A stretch of DNA of 64,000 nucleotides from Acinetobacter chinensis (GCF_002165375.2 NZ_CP032134.1:1-64000); one strand, 5' to 3'; shown: positions 46,650-55,551, numbered from the stretch's first letter. Made by a program: numbers and translations. Notes: a model not told the origin generated them from the sequence alone.

Positions 46650-47642
46650 TTATTTTGCTGTCCAGACAGCTTGTTGAATCCTGATGGTGCCGGGAATAAT
46701 TTTTAATTCACTGAATCTGTTTGCGAGCTGCTGCTGATCGGCAACCACTTTTGGCGACAGTGGTGCTGCACCTGAAGGGCGTGGGCGACGGTCTATAAAG
46801 GTCTGGCTGACATTGCTTTTCAGACCGGTACTTTTGCCAATCAGTTGTGCGGTTTCGACCCGGTTTTTCTGTACCCAGCGGTCAGCTGCATTAATCTGCT
46901 GAATGATGCCTTTGACTGCTTTGGGGTGTTTTTTCACAAAATCTGGAGATGCCAGATAAAAAGTATAGTTAGGACTTAAGCCTTTGCCTGATGCCAGAAT
47001 CCGTGCCTGATCTTCGAGCTGTGCAGAGGCAAAATAAGGATCCCAGATAGCCCAGGCATCGACGGCACCTTTCTGAAATGCTGCACGGGCATCGGCAGGT
47101 GACAGCCAGATGGGCTGGATATCTGTCCATTTCAGACCTGCTTTACGGACAGCCTGGACCAGCAGGTAATGGGCACTGGAGCCTTTCTGTACCGCAATAC
47201 GCTTTCCTTTGAGCTGACTGAGCTGAGTCAGGGTTGAGCCTTCAGGTACAAGTATGGCGGAAGCAAGCGGTTTAGCTGCTTCGTAGGCAATGTAATACAG
47301 TGGTTTTTTCGCAGCCTGTGCATAAACAGGAGGAGTGTCACCTGTGACACCAATATCGAGTGAACCAACCGCGAGAGCTTCTAAAATCTGCGGACCTGCA
47401 GGAAACTCATTCCATGTGATTTTTGCATTAGGAAATTCTTTTTCATAGAGTTTCTGTTGCTTCACAATGGCAAAGTTAATGGCACTTTTTTGAAAACCGA
47501 TACGCAATTCCTTGACGCTGGGATCAACCGCCCAGGCAGAGGAAGCTCCCAGCATTGCACAGCAGACTGCCATGGCAGAGATGCCATGAGACACGCTTTT
47601 TAACCATGAAGTGATCTGAAACTGTGCAGTAGACTGAGTCAT
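46650..47642 (-). CDS. ssuA: Sulfonate ABC transporter substrate-binding protein
   Basis: This periplasmic binding protein of the SsuA family has 330 residues. The signal peptide is long (about 38 residues, ending SSAWA), and the mature protein starts VDPSVKELRIGFQKSAINFAIVKQQ. The conserved blocks LEALAVGSLDIGVTGDTPPVYAQAAKKP and SPADARAAFQKGAVDAWAIWDPYF mark the family. It adjoins ssuD by 30 bp. It is a paralogue of the next upstream gene, which shares the same motifs. Confidence 0.92.
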   Translation of the reverse strand: MTQSTAQFQITSWLKSVSHGISAMAVCCAMLGASSAWAVDPSVKELRIGFQKSAINFAIVKQQKLYEKEFPNAKITWNEFPAGPQILEALAVGSLDIGVTGDTPPVYAQAAKKPLYYIAYEAAKPLASAILVPEGSTLTQLSQLKGKRIAVQKGSSAHYLLVQAVRKAGLKWTDIQPIWLSPADARAAFQKGAVDAWAIWDPYFASAQLEDQARILASGKGLSPNYTFYLASPDFVKKHPKAVKGIIQQINAADRWVQKNRVETAQLIGKSTGLKSNVSQTFIDRRPRPSGAAPLSPKVVADQQQLANRFSELKIIPGTIRIQQAVWTAK

Positions 47643-47666
47643 TGAATTTTCCTCTGTATGGCGTGC

Positions 47667-48641
47667 TTAACGGGACGAACTGTCCGCTAAAACAGCTGCC
47701 TGAATATTGATTTTATTGGGGATCAGTTTTTGCTGATAAAAAGCATCAGCAACGTATTGTTGTTCTTTGGCAACCTCGCCAGAAATTGGGCTGACACCGA
47801 AACTCATGCGGGCGATGGATGTTTTTAATACATCAGTTGGTAAGCCTGTGGGTTTTTCCAGCAGCTTTACGGCTTCAGGCTGATGCTGAGATACCCATTG
47901 GGTGGTTGTATTCAGTTCATTGACCACGGTTTTCAGGACATCAGGATATTGTTCAGCAAACTTGCGGTCAGCCAGATAAAACTGATGGTTTTTGACCAGG
48001 TTCTGACCTGTGGCAATGGTCCGGGCATTGAGCTGCTGTTCTGCTGCGGCATAGAACGGGTCCCAGATGACCCAGGCATCCACCGCACCTTTTTCAAAAG
48101 CGGCTCTGGCATCCGAAGGAGGCAAATACACCACCTCAATATCGTTCAGTGCCAGACCATTGGACTCAAGGACTTTCAGCAGCAGGTAGTGAACATTGGA
48201 ACCTTTATTCAGCACCACCCGTTTGCCTTTTAAATCTTTAACCGTTCTGATGGCAGAGTGATGAGGAACAATCAATGCTTCAGCAAGCGGAGCACCAGGC
48301 TGATTGGCGATATACACCAGGTCAGGGTTGGCAACCTGTGCAAAAACAGGAGGCGCTTCACCGACTTCACCGAAGGATACGCTGCCGACATTCAGACCTT
48401 CGAGCAGTTGGGGACCGGCTGGAAACTCAACCCATTTCACCTGCACACCCTGGTTTTTCAGTGCGGTTTCGAGGACACCACGTGCTTTTACAATAGGAAG
48501 CACACCGTATTTCTGAAACCCGATATTCAGGGTGGTCTGTTCTTTTTTCTGTTGAGCACAGCCTGAGATAAACATCATTCCTGCACTGAGAGCAGTCAGA
48601 AGCAGTATTCTGGTCTGAAAAAATGCAGGTTGATGTGACAT
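47667..48641 (-). CDS. Second sulfonate substrate-binding protein (lipoprotein)
   Basis: This is a 324-residue SsuA-like protein and the first gene of the operon. The N-terminus ILLLTALSAGMMFISGCAQQ has a lipobox (ISGC), so it is probably membrane-anchored, unlike the soluble SsuA next to it. Shared blocks are LNIGFQKYGVLPIVKARG, GLNVGSVSFGEVGEAPPVFAQVA and PPSDARAAFEKGAVDAWVIWDPFY. Two binding proteins feeding one SsuBC permease could widen the substrate range. The spacing to ssuA is 24 bp. Confidence 0.9.
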   Translation of the reverse strand: MSHQPAFFQTRILLLTALSAGMMFISGCAQQKKEQTTLNIGFQKYGVLPIVKARGVLETALKNQGVQVKWVEFPAGPQLLEGLNVGSVSFGEVGEAPPVFAQVANPDLVYIANQPGAPLAEALIVPHHSAIRTVKDLKGKRVVLNKGSNVHYLLLKVLESNGLALNDIEVVYLPPSDARAAFEKGAVDAWVIWDPFYAAAEQQLNARTIATGQNLVKNHQFYLADRKFAEQYPDVLKTVVNELNTTTQWVSQHQPEAVKLLEKPTGLPTDVLKTSIARMSFGVSPISGEVAKEQQYVADAFYQQKLIPNKINIQAAVLADSSSR

Positions 48642-48957
48642 GAGCTGTACTCCTGAAAAAAATTAGAATGTTTGATCAGGCATACGCTAAAGAAATATCT
48701 ATTTCTAAAAAAATAAATAATCAGGGATTTAAAATCTAAAAAAAATATAAATAAAAATATGCAGAGCTTATGCAGAAAAATGATTTTATAAATACATAAA
48801 TTATAAATTTACAATGATTCAGCTGATTGTTTTTCAATGGGAATTTAATGATTTTTAAAGTGCGGATATGCTTATAAAAGAAAAAGCTAAGAATCTGTCT
48901 GTCAGGCTATCTGTGCTTGTGATAAATATTTCAGAAATAAAGATATAACAAATAATG
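48642..48957 (-). promoter_or_regulatory. ssu operon upstream region
   Basis: About 316 bp, very AT-rich, with no gene. It must contain the promoter for the minus-strand sulfonate operon. I cannot pick a unique promoter or a CysB/Cbl site with confidence. Confidence 0.4.
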
Positions 48958-48983
48958 AAAAAGCCACATCAGAGTGGCTTTTT
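48958..48983 (-). terminator. Terminator of argA
   Basis: AAAAAGCCAC and GTGGCTTTTT form a perfect 10-bp stem with a 6-nt loop. It overlaps the last codons of argA, and on the minus strand the descending arm ends in a T-run. Confidence 0.8.
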
Positions 48984-50321
48984 GCAGACAATTGAATTGC
49001 GCTGATAGTTATAAAGCGCCTGTCGGGCATCGGGTAAATCATCGACAGAGACTTTTTCAAAACCCTGTTCCAGAAACCAGTGTGCTGTGCGTGTGGTCAG
49101 AATGAAAAGCTGTTGAATACCCCGGCTGCGGGCTTTTTCTTCCAGGTAATGCAGAATCTGGCTGCCACGGTTGGATTTACGATAACCAGGATGAACGGCT
49201 ACACAGGCAATCTCGGCAGACTTCAGTTCATTCCCTGTAACCGGTAAAGGATACAGTGCGGCACAGGCCAGAATGGTTCCGTCCCGTTCAATGACCGCAA
49301 ACTGTTCAATTTCACTTTCAAGGCGTTCCCTGGAGCGGTAAACCAGAATCCCTTCTTCCTCGAGCGGGCGCAACAGATTGATCAGACCGCCGACATCCTG
49401 AATACCTGCCATACGGACTTCTTCATAATGTGCATCGGTAATCATGGTGCCGTGTCCGTCACGGGTCAGCAGTTCTTCAATCAGTGCACCATCATGTGCA
49501 TAGGACAGTAGATGCACCCGATGAACACCATTTAATGAGGCTTCTTTGGCGTTGTGCAGATGCAGGGCAATTTCAAAATTGGAATCCTGAAACTTGGCAA
49601 TGTGCTGATCAAGCTGATGTGGTGTGATTTCCCGCAGTAAATGACCATGTTCATCAAACAGTCCTTGCTGGTTGCCCAGGAAAATCAGTTTATCCGCCTG
49701 AATCTGAATTGCTGTTTTGGTCGCAACTTCTTCTGCAAGTAAGTTGAACACCTCACCGGTTGTTGAATATCCGGTGGGTCCAAGCAGCACAATATTATGG
49801 TTGTCCAGATGCCGTTGAACCGCAGCAGTATCCACACTGCGAACCTCACCGGTCAGTTGAAAATCCACCCCATCACGAATACCAAAAGGTTTGGCAGTAA
49901 TAAAATTGCCTGATATTACATCGATACGTGCGCCAAACATCGGTGAATTGGCAAGCCCCATCGACAGCAGGGCTTCAATCTGTAGACGTATGGAGCCGAC
50001 AGCATTCATCACACAGCCCAGAGCTTCGCGTGTTGTTACACGACGGTTGATATGGATCGGGCTTTTAATCTGTTTTTCTTTGAGGTTTTCATTGATCTGA
50101 GGACGTGCGCCGTGAACCAGAATCAGGCGGATACCGAGTGAGTGCAACAGCGCGATATCATGAATAATGTGCTGAAAATTTTCATGCTGTACAGCTTCCC
50201 CACCAAACATCAGGACAAAGGTTTTCCCGCGGTGTGCATTGATGTAGGGTGCCGAATGTCGGAACCAGTGCACGTACTGCTGGGTGGTACTTTGGGATGT
50301 TTCTGCCGGATAATTGTGCAT
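48969..50321 (-). CDS. argA: Amino-acid N-acetyltransferase (N-acetylglutamate synthase)
   Basis: ArgA makes N-acetylglutamate, the first step of arginine synthesis. The 450-residue protein is the classical fusion. An N-terminal amino-acid-kinase-like domain (FVLMFGGEAVQHENFQHIIHDIALLHSLGIRLILVHGARPQI) carries arginine feedback. A C-terminal GNAT acetyltransferase domain has CVAVHPGYRKSNRGSQILHYLEEKAR. The length matches E. coli ArgA (about 443). It is transcribed alone. Confidence 0.95.
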   Translation of the reverse strand: MHNYPAETSQSTTQQYVHWFRHSAPYINAHRGKTFVLMFGGEAVQHENFQHIIHDIALLHSLGIRLILVHGARPQINENLKEKQIKSPIHINRRVTTREALGCVMNAVGSIRLQIEALLSMGLANSPMFGARIDVISGNFITAKPFGIRDGVDFQLTGEVRSVDTAAVQRHLDNHNIVLLGPTGYSTTGEVFNLLAEEVATKTAIQIQADKLIFLGNQQGLFDEHGHLLREITPHQLDQHIAKFQDSNFEIALHLHNAKEASLNGVHRVHLLSYAHDGALIEELLTRDGHGTMITDAHYEEVRMAGIQDVGGLINLLRPLEEEGILVYRSRERLESEIEQFAVIERDGTILACAALYPLPVTGNELKSAEIACVAVHPGYRKSNRGSQILHYLEEKARSRGIQQLFILTTRTAHWFLEQGFEKVSVDDLPDARQALYNYQRNSIVCKKPL

Positions 50322-50390
50322 GACGGATCTGAATCAGAGATATTTTCTTAAGATGATTCTAATTCAAAATGATGTGAGTGGAACAGCGAA

Positions 50391-50421
50391 TATAAAAAAA
50401 CACCTGAAACGGGTTCAGGTG
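50391..50421 (-). terminator. Terminator of first RcnB-like gene
   Basis: CACCTGAA-ACGGG-TTCAGGTG with a T-run on the minus strand, 21 bp beyond the stop codon. Confidence 0.85.
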
Positions 50422-50441
50422 TCTGAAAGGGAAAGCAATGA

Positions 50442-50801
50442 TCAGCCTACAATACGGATGATCCGGTTGCTGCGTTCATTGACCAGTACATAGTCACCAT
50501 TGATTTTGTACCATTGCTGATAACGTCCGGGTCGGTTTAAACGGTTTGAATCGCGGTGACTGATTTCATATCGGTTATTGTCAAAAGCACGGGGAAATTT
50601 CTGTCCAGCACGCCAGTCACGGCTTGGGTTGACCCGTTTCTGCTGCTGATAACGGTCATTCCATTGATTATTGTTCCAGCGGTGACTGTCCTGTGAATGA
50701 TAGCGATGCTCATCATAATGGCTGTACTGAGAACCAGCCATCGCTGAAGTTGCAGAAAGAACACCCAGGGAAAGCGCCAGTACTGAAATTAACTTTTTCA
50801 T
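50442..50801 (-). CDS. RcnB-like periplasmic protein, copy 1
   Basis: This small secreted protein has 119 residues. The signal peptide is MKKLISVLALSLGVLSATSAMA. The mature part is rich in His, Tyr, Arg and Asn, then has DWRAGQKFPRAF and the RcnB-type C-terminus RPGRYQQWYKINGDYVLVNERSNRIIRIV. In E. coli RcnB modulates nickel/cobalt efflux with RcnA; no rcnA is visible here. The frame opens at a GTG (50813), but ATG 50801 follows GTGGTG at good spacing. A paralogue follows upstream. Confidence 0.8.
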   Translation of the reverse strand: MKKLISVLALSLGVLSATSAMAGSQYSHYDEHRYHSQDSHRWNNNQWNDRYQQQKRVNPSRDWRAGQKFPRAFDNNRYEISHRDSNRLNRPGRYQQWYKINGDYVLVNERSNRIIRIVG

Positions 50802-50976
50802 TTTTTTCACCACAGTAAAGAACTGTATTTCGATAACTTAAACATAGCGTTCAAGTGGAGATAAAGAATGACGGAACTATAGTGCAATTGTGAACTTCAT
50901 GAAGAAATAACGGAGAAGTGGTGAAAATAAAGGCTTTAAACATCAGCAATTAACTTTTCGGTATAAAAACAGCGCA

Positions 50977-51003
50977 TAAAAAAACCTGGAAAAATCCAGG
51001 TCT
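50977..51003 (-). terminator. Terminator of second RcnB-like gene
   Basis: ACCTGGA-AAAA-TCCAGGT with seven T residues on the minus strand, separating the two RcnB-like genes into independent units. Confidence 0.82.
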
Positions 51004-51018
51004 TAATGACGCATTTAT

Positions 51019-51408
51019 TTACATGCCCTGAATACGGACAATGCTGTTGGAATCTGAATCCACCAGAATGTAATCATTATTGATTTTATACCATTGCTGG
51101 TTCCGCCCTGGTTTTGGGAGATTATGATTTTTGAATTCCACTTTATAGCCATTGCCACGATAGTGCTGAGGCATGACATAACCTGTTTGCCATTTGTGCT
51201 GCTGCAGTCGACGGACACCACGTTCTTCACGCATACGGCGTTTACCCTGAATATCGTCATCATCATCTGAATTGCGATAGTCACGGCCTTTACTGAAACC
51301 GCGTGGATTGTCATAACTGTCATCATCAAAGTGAGGCGCAGCAGAGGTCAGGCTGCTTGCAGTCAATGCACTTAAAGAAATAGCTAAAGCAGCCAAAATC
51401 TTTTTCAT
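51019..51408 (-). CDS. RcnB-like periplasmic protein, copy 2
   Basis: This 129-residue paralogue of the preceding protein has signal peptide MKKILAALAISLSALTASSLTSA. The mature N-terminal half is acidic (DDDSYDNPRGFSKGRDYRNSDDDDD) instead of His/Tyr-rich, a possible metal-binding stretch. The C-terminal module KPGRNQQWYKINNDYILVDSDSNSIVRIQG aligns closely with copy 1. The pair arose by tandem duplication, with divergence mainly in the N-terminal half. Function is inferred from the family only. Confidence 0.8.
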   Translation of the reverse strand: MKKILAALAISLSALTASSLTSAAPHFDDDSYDNPRGFSKGRDYRNSDDDDDIQGKRRMREERGVRRLQQHKWQTGYVMPQHYRGNGYKVEFKNHNLPKPGRNQQWYKINNDYILVDSDSNSIVRIQGM

Positions 51409-51656
51409 GTTGAACCCTCATAGGACCGTTTGTTTACTGGATCTACTGTACGCAAAAAATGCAGAGAAACTGTGAAGATAAATCAGTAATTTTTTAAAAA
51501 AAGCGGATATAGTCAGGATATTATGCGTGAAAGCATTAAAAATGAAAATCCCACTTATTGCGAAACAATTCACAGAATAGCAGTTTCTTCTGTTTAAATT
51601 CCAGCTTTTGTCTTTTTCTCAGGGTAGCTGTTCAGAAGGGCATTCTGAAAGCTGTT
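51409..51656. other. Non-coding spacer
   Basis: About 250 bp with no gene. It likely contains the promoter of the second RcnB-like gene. No repeat or terminator with a T-run is clear. Confidence 0.35.
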
Positions 51657-51812
51657 TCAGTTCCAGTGTTCAATCAGATCTTTTAAAGAATCAAGCGCTT
51701 CAATCACGCATTGTGCCTGATGGGCATCATCCATTGCGACAATTAAACTGTCAGACAGCTGAAGGTTTTTGATGGAGCGGATCGCATCAGATTTGCGGAC
51801 AGGATCTTTCAT
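51657..51812 (-). CDS. Small hypothetical protein
   Basis: This 51-residue acidic helical peptide begins MKDPVRKSDAIRSIKNLQ and ends ALDSLKDLIEHWN. The ATG at 51812 is preceded by CTGAGAAGCAAA, an acceptable ribosome binding site; the frame runs to 51851 without a better start. The amphipathic composition looks protein-like, but no family is recognised. It may be a real small gene or chance. Confidence 0.45.
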   Translation of the reverse strand: MKDPVRKSDAIRSIKNLQLSDSLIVAMDDAHQAQCVIEALDSLKDLIEHWN

Positions 51813-51936
51813 TTTGCTTCTCAGTGGCTGTGCAGAGGACTCTGAAAACAAGCATAGGAAAGAATATGTAAACTGTAAAACCGAATAATATTATGTAATT
51901 GATTTGAAAATGCGATTTATAAAACGGGTGTGATTA

Positions 51937-51959
51937 ATCAGGGCAGGATTTGCCCTGAT
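51937..51959. terminator. Hairpin after the 140-residue hypothetical gene
   Basis: ATCAGGGCA-GGATT-TGCCCTGAT is a perfect 9-bp stem 13 bp beyond the stop of the minus-strand gene. It lacks a T-run, so termination is possible but not certain. Confidence 0.5.
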
Positions 51960-51972
51960 CAGCAGGTCTGAA

Positions 51973-52395
51973 TCAATAGGCGTATGCAAGGTCCGTATAA
52001 TCGTTCAGTGACTTTAACATATGTGCCTGGATAAACTCATGGATATCCTGAGGTGACATCGGTTGTCCCTGACGGGTAATGACATGCTCAAAAGGTTCCT
52101 GAGATTCAGCGGTGATGCGGTAAACAAAACTGGTGGCTACCCTGTAGTTCTCATCTTCTTCTCTGATCATGCTGGTGACGTAGCGGTAGCTGTGTTCAAA
52201 ATTCAGATCGGTATGTGAAAAGATAAACTGATCAAACAGTTTCAGGCTTTGACCGGATACCAGGGCTTTCAGTTCGTCAACAATACCAGGCTCAAAGGTC
52301 ACGCCATATTTTTCAGAAATGGGTTTTCCGGCAACGGACAGGCTCAGTTGACCATCCTCATTTTCAGTCACTGTAATATTGCTAAAATCAGACAT
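51973..52395 (-). CDS. Hypothetical protein, 140 residues
   Basis: This is a soluble acidic protein beginning MSDFSNITVTENEDGQLSLSVAGKPISEKYGVTF. There is no signal peptide or membrane segment. The middle (LKLFDQFIFSHTDLNFEHSYRYVTSMIREEDENYRVATSFVYRITAE) looks like a folded alpha/beta domain. The start has only a weak purine-rich stretch upstream. I do not recognise a family. It stands alone between small hypotheticals and the ubiG-mupP-yciK group. Confidence 0.7.
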   Translation of the reverse strand: MSDFSNITVTENEDGQLSLSVAGKPISEKYGVTFEPGIVDELKALVSGQSLKLFDQFIFSHTDLNFEHSYRYVTSMIREEDENYRVATSFVYRITAESQEPFEHVITRQGQPMSPQDIHEFIQAHMLKSLNDYTDLAYAY

Positions 52396-52500
52396 ATAAA
52401 CCCCGATGTTTGAATGGAAGAATGAATGCCGTCCAATATAAGTGAATCAGAAACAGATTCAACTGTTTTAAGGCGCTGTATAGACTATTGTTCAGATATA

Positions 52501-52530
52501 AAAAATGGAGGAATCAAAACCTCCATTTTT
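52501..52530 (-). terminator. Terminator of the ubiG-mupP-yciK operon
   Basis: AAAAATGGAGG and CCTCCATTTTT form a perfect 11-bp stem with an 8-nt loop. It lies 18 bp beyond the yciK stop. Confidence 0.85.
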
Positions 52531-52547
52531 GAATGTTTCAGACTGCA

Positions 52548-53294
52548 TCAGTCCTGTGCATCAATACTTTCACCATTTAAATGACGGCTGTCTTCGCCCA
52601 TCAGATATAAATAGGCAGGCATGATGGCTTCAGGTGTCGGCAGTGTTTTTGGATCTTCTTCAGGATAAGCCTTGGCACGCATCGCAGTCCGTGTTCCACC
52701 TGGGTTAATGCAGTTGTAGCGGATATTGGAATATGTATTTTCTTTGGCAAAAATCTGGCTGACCGCTTCAATGGCAATTTTTGAGACCGAGTAAGCACCC
52801 CAGAGGGCACGTGCTTCGCGTCCAACGCCTGAGCTCGCAAAGACCACAGACGCATGCTCTGATTTCTGCAGTAAAGGCAGCAGCTCCTGAGTCAGGACAA
52901 AGGGTGCACGAAGATTGACTGCCATGACATCATCCCAGACTTCCTCTGGATAATGTGCCAGTTCTACACGTTCACCGAGTATGCCAGCATTGTGCAGAAT
53001 CCCGTCCAGACGGCCAAACTGCTGTTCCAGGGTACTGACCAGCAGTTCATAGTCATGCGATGTTGCTGTGGACAGCTGTAAAGGTAAAATTGCAGGCTGA
53101 GGCGCACCTAAAGCCTCAATTTCATCATAAATAACTTCAAGTTTATTGAGTGTACGGCCATGCAGAACAACAGTTGCGCCATGCAGGGCATAGCTGAGTG
53201 CTGCTGCACGACCAATCCCGTCACCGGCACCGGTAATCAGGATAATTTTATCCTTCAGCAGATCAGGACGAGGCTGGTATTCTGAGTATTTCAT
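52548..53294 (-). CDS. yciK: Short-chain dehydrogenase, YciK-like
   Basis: This NAD(P)-dependent oxidoreductase of the classical SDR family has 248 residues. The cofactor motif is ITGAGDGIGRAAA (TGxxxGxG), HNAGILGER carries the conserved NAG, and the catalytic pair is Tyr and Lys in GAYSVSK, with Ser in VVFASSGVGR. The ubiG-mupP-yciK order matches pseudomonads and supports the YciK name. The physiological substrate is unknown. It follows mupP by 43 bp with an AAGGAGGTCTCCC ribosome binding site. Confidence 0.88.
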   Translation of the reverse strand: MKYSEYQPRPDLLKDKIILITGAGDGIGRAAALSYALHGATVVLHGRTLNKLEVIYDEIEALGAPQPAILPLQLSTATSHDYELLVSTLEQQFGRLDGILHNAGILGERVELAHYPEEVWDDVMAVNLRAPFVLTQELLPLLQKSEHASVVFASSGVGREARALWGAYSVSKIAIEAVSQIFAKENTYSNIRYNCINPGGTRTAMRAKAYPEEDPKTLPTPEAIMPAYLYLMGEDSRHLNGESIDAQD

Positions 53295-53337
53295 GGGAGA
53301 CCTCCTTCAGTTTTTATAATGTTTGCATTTCACTAAA

Positions 53338-54024
53338 TTACGCTGAAGCCGGCTGAATATCCACCAGTTTATAAATGATCTGTTGCAGTTCAGCGACATC
53401 GTTGACTATACAGTCCGCCTGCCATGCGTTCAGATCATCTTTGTGCGCTAATGGTAAATAACCGTAAGCAGCCAGAATGGTATACATCCCTGCATTGCGT
53501 CCTGCATCAATGTCACGTGGATGATCACCGACATAGATACAGTCTTTGGCTATGATCTGAATCTGTTCTGCTGCCAGGTACATCGGCTCAGGGTCAGGTT
53601 TGGTTCTGCTGACATCTTCTGGACAGACCAATACAGCACAGCGTTCAGTCAGGTTCAGGGCTTCCAGCAGAGATTCACTCAGAGCACGGGGTTTATTGGT
53701 CACAATCCCCCAGGGAATCTGATGCTGTTCCAGTGTTTCAAGCAAAGGATACATGCCTGTAAACAGGTCGGTATCCACCGCAATATCCTGACCATACAGA
53801 TTCAGAAAACGCTGACGGTGCGCCAGGAACACAGGATCTTCAACCTCAAGTTCAGGGTAGACCAGTTTGACCATTGCACGTGCGCCTTCGGACACCTGAG
53901 TACGGATCAGCTCAGCATCCACCACAGCTTTGCCTTCCTGACGGCACATTTCCTGGATGATACGGATAAAATCAGCTGCGGTATCAATCAGTGTTCCATC
54001 CAGATCAAACAGAACGGCTTTCAT
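53338..54024 (-). CDS. mupP: HAD phosphatase, probable N-acetylmuramic acid 6-phosphate phosphatase
   Basis: This 228-residue haloacid-dehalogenase phosphatase has the nucleophile motif FDLDGTLIDT at residues 6-15, motif II VTNKP, and motif III/IV GDHPRDIDAGRNAG. By sequence alone it could be phosphoglycolate phosphatase (Gph). Its place between ubiG and yciK is the conserved setting of MupP in pseudomonads. There it dephosphorylates MurNAc-6-P so that muramic acid returns to UDP-MurNAc. anmK in this window makes that substrate. It overlaps ubiG by 4 bp. Confidence 0.8.
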   Translation of the reverse strand: MKAVLFDLDGTLIDTAADFIRIIQEMCRQEGKAVVDAELIRTQVSEGARAMVKLVYPELEVEDPVFLAHRQRFLNLYGQDIAVDTDLFTGMYPLLETLEQHQIPWGIVTNKPRALSESLLEALNLTERCAVLVCPEDVSRTKPDPEPMYLAAEQIQIIAKDCIYVGDHPRDIDAGRNAGMYTILAAYGYLPLAHKDDLNAWQADCIVNDVAELQQIIYKLVDIQPASA

Positions 54025-54737
54025 GCTTCACCTGCTTTTGTGGTGTGAACCATGTAATTGACATCGACATTTGGCGCAAGCCAGTAGTGTTTAGTAATCG
54101 GGTTGAAATGCAGACCGGTCATATTTTTCAGTTGCAGTCCTGCACCACGGATATCATGTGCCAGTTCTGATGGTTTAATGAATTTATGATAGTCATGTGT
54201 ACCTTTAGCCAGCATGCGCAGTACATATTCAGCACCAATGATGGCAAACAGATAGGACTTAGGATTGCGGTTGATCGTGGAAAAGAATACATGACCGCCT
54301 GGTTTTACCAGTTTATGGCAGGCTTGAATAATCGAGGCAGGGTTCGGTACATGTTCCAGCATTTCCATACAGGTCACAACATCGTACTGTCCCGGCTGTT
54401 CTTCAGCGAGCTGTTCCACAGGAATCTGACGGTACTCAATATTTGCCACACCTTCCTGTTCCGCATGAATACGGGCGACATTCAGAGGTGCTTCACCCAT
54501 ATCAATCCCCAGAACAGTTGCACCACGACGTGCCATGCTTTCCGACAGAATACCGCCACCACAGCCGACATCGAGGACTTTTTTACCCTGAATGCCACCG
54601 GAAAATTCATCAATCCAGTTCAGGCGCAGCGGGTTGATCTGGTGCAGAGGTCTGAACTCGGAATGCTGATCCCACCAGATGGCCGCAAAGGCTTCAAATT
54701 TTGCAATTTCCTGCGGATCAACATTCAGTTGCGACAT
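54021..54737 (-). CDS. ubiG: Ubiquinone biosynthesis O-methyltransferase
   Basis: UbiG carries out both O-methylations of ubiquinone synthesis using S-adenosylmethionine. The 238-residue protein begins MSQLNVDPQEIAKFEAFAAIWWD, has the SAM-binding motif VLDVGCGGGILSESMARRGA and the family segments CMEMLEHVPNPASII and FFSTINRNPKSYL. The frame is open to 54755, but the ATG at 54737 follows GAGGTGACCCCC. It is first in the operon with mupP and yciK and divergent from dsbA. Confidence 0.94.
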   Translation of the reverse strand: MSQLNVDPQEIAKFEAFAAIWWDQHSEFRPLHQINPLRLNWIDEFSGGIQGKKVLDVGCGGGILSESMARRGATVLGIDMGEAPLNVARIHAEQEGVANIEYRQIPVEQLAEEQPGQYDVVTCMEMLEHVPNPASIIQACHKLVKPGGHVFFSTINRNPKSYLFAIIGAEYVLRMLAKGTHDYHKFIKPSELAHDIRGAGLQLKNMTGLHFNPITKHYWLAPNVDVNYMVHTTKAGEA

Positions 54738-54919
54738 GGGGGTCACCTCGATCAAGTCATTAGAATTTAAAAAGGTCTATGCGATGCTAGTGTAGCGATT
54801 ATTCTGGAAAAAGCGATAAAACCCGTAAAAAAGTTCACAGAATGAAAACGAAATCAGTGTAAATGTTTTATAGTGTTCGAATAAGCTAATCATAACGATG
54901 AAGAGGACAGACAAGGTCA

Positions 54920-55537
54920 ATGAAAAAATTCCTTTTGGGCAGTCTTGCCACAGCAGTGATTGCATTTTCTGGCAGCGCGATGGCAGCCAGTTTTGAAGCG
55001 GGTAAGGATTACACGGTGATTGCCAATCCGGGGAAGTCAGAACTGCCAGGTAAAATTGAAGTACGTGAGTTCTTCTGGTACGGGTGTCCGCATTGTTTCA
55101 AACTTGAACCGCATATGCAGGCATGGCTGAAAAAAATGCCAAAAGACGTATATTTTGTACGTACTCCTGCGGCAATGAATCCTGTATGGGAACAGGGCGC
55201 ACGTGGTTATTATGTTTCTGAGGCGCTGGGTGTCCGCAAGAAAACCCATATTCCACTGCTTAATGCCATTCATGTTCAGGGACAGCAGATTTTTGATCAG
55301 GCATCTCAGGCAAAATTCTTTACGAAATACGGCATTCCTGAAGCTAAATTCAACAGTATATTCAACTCTTTTGCCATTACATCCAAAGTGTCACAGGCGA
55401 ACCAGCTGTCCAAACAGTATCAGCTGACGGGTGTTCCAGCTGTGGTGGTGAACGGTAAATACGTGGTTCAGGGCGAAGATGCAAAAGTTACTGAAGTCGT
55501 CACTTACCTGGTGGAAAAAGAGCGTCAGGCAAAATAA
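54920..55537 (+). CDS. dsbA: Thiol:disulfide interchange protein DsbA
   Basis: DsbA is the periplasmic oxidase that forms disulfides in secreted proteins. The 205-residue protein has the signal peptide MKKFLLGSLATAVIAFSGSAMA, the thioredoxin active site CPHC at Cys56-Cys59 and the cis-proline in TGVPAVVV. The active-site dipeptide Pro-His is that of DsbA. Likely clients in this window include the four-cysteine AdeT-type proteins. It is monocistronic with a clear terminator. Confidence 0.95.
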   Translation: MKKFLLGSLATAVIAFSGSAMAASFEAGKDYTVIANPGKSELPGKIEVREFFWYGCPHCFKLEPHMQAWLKKMPKDVYFVRTPAAMNPVWEQGARGYYVSEALGVRKKTHIPLLNAIHVQGQQIFDQASQAKFFTKYGIPEAKFNSIFNSFAITSKVSQANQLSKQYQLTGVPAVVVNGKYVVQGEDAKVTEVVTYLVEKERQAK

Positions 55538-55551
55538 GTCCTGAGTGCTGT

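Noticed and set aside
53521..54048. 175-codon plus-strand frame opposite mupP
   Set aside because: Antisense to a clear HAD phosphatase gene.
54186..54770. 194-codon plus-strand frame opposite ubiG
   Set aside because: Antisense shadow of ubiG, with no ribosome binding site and a His/Cys/Phe-rich translation typical of such shadows.
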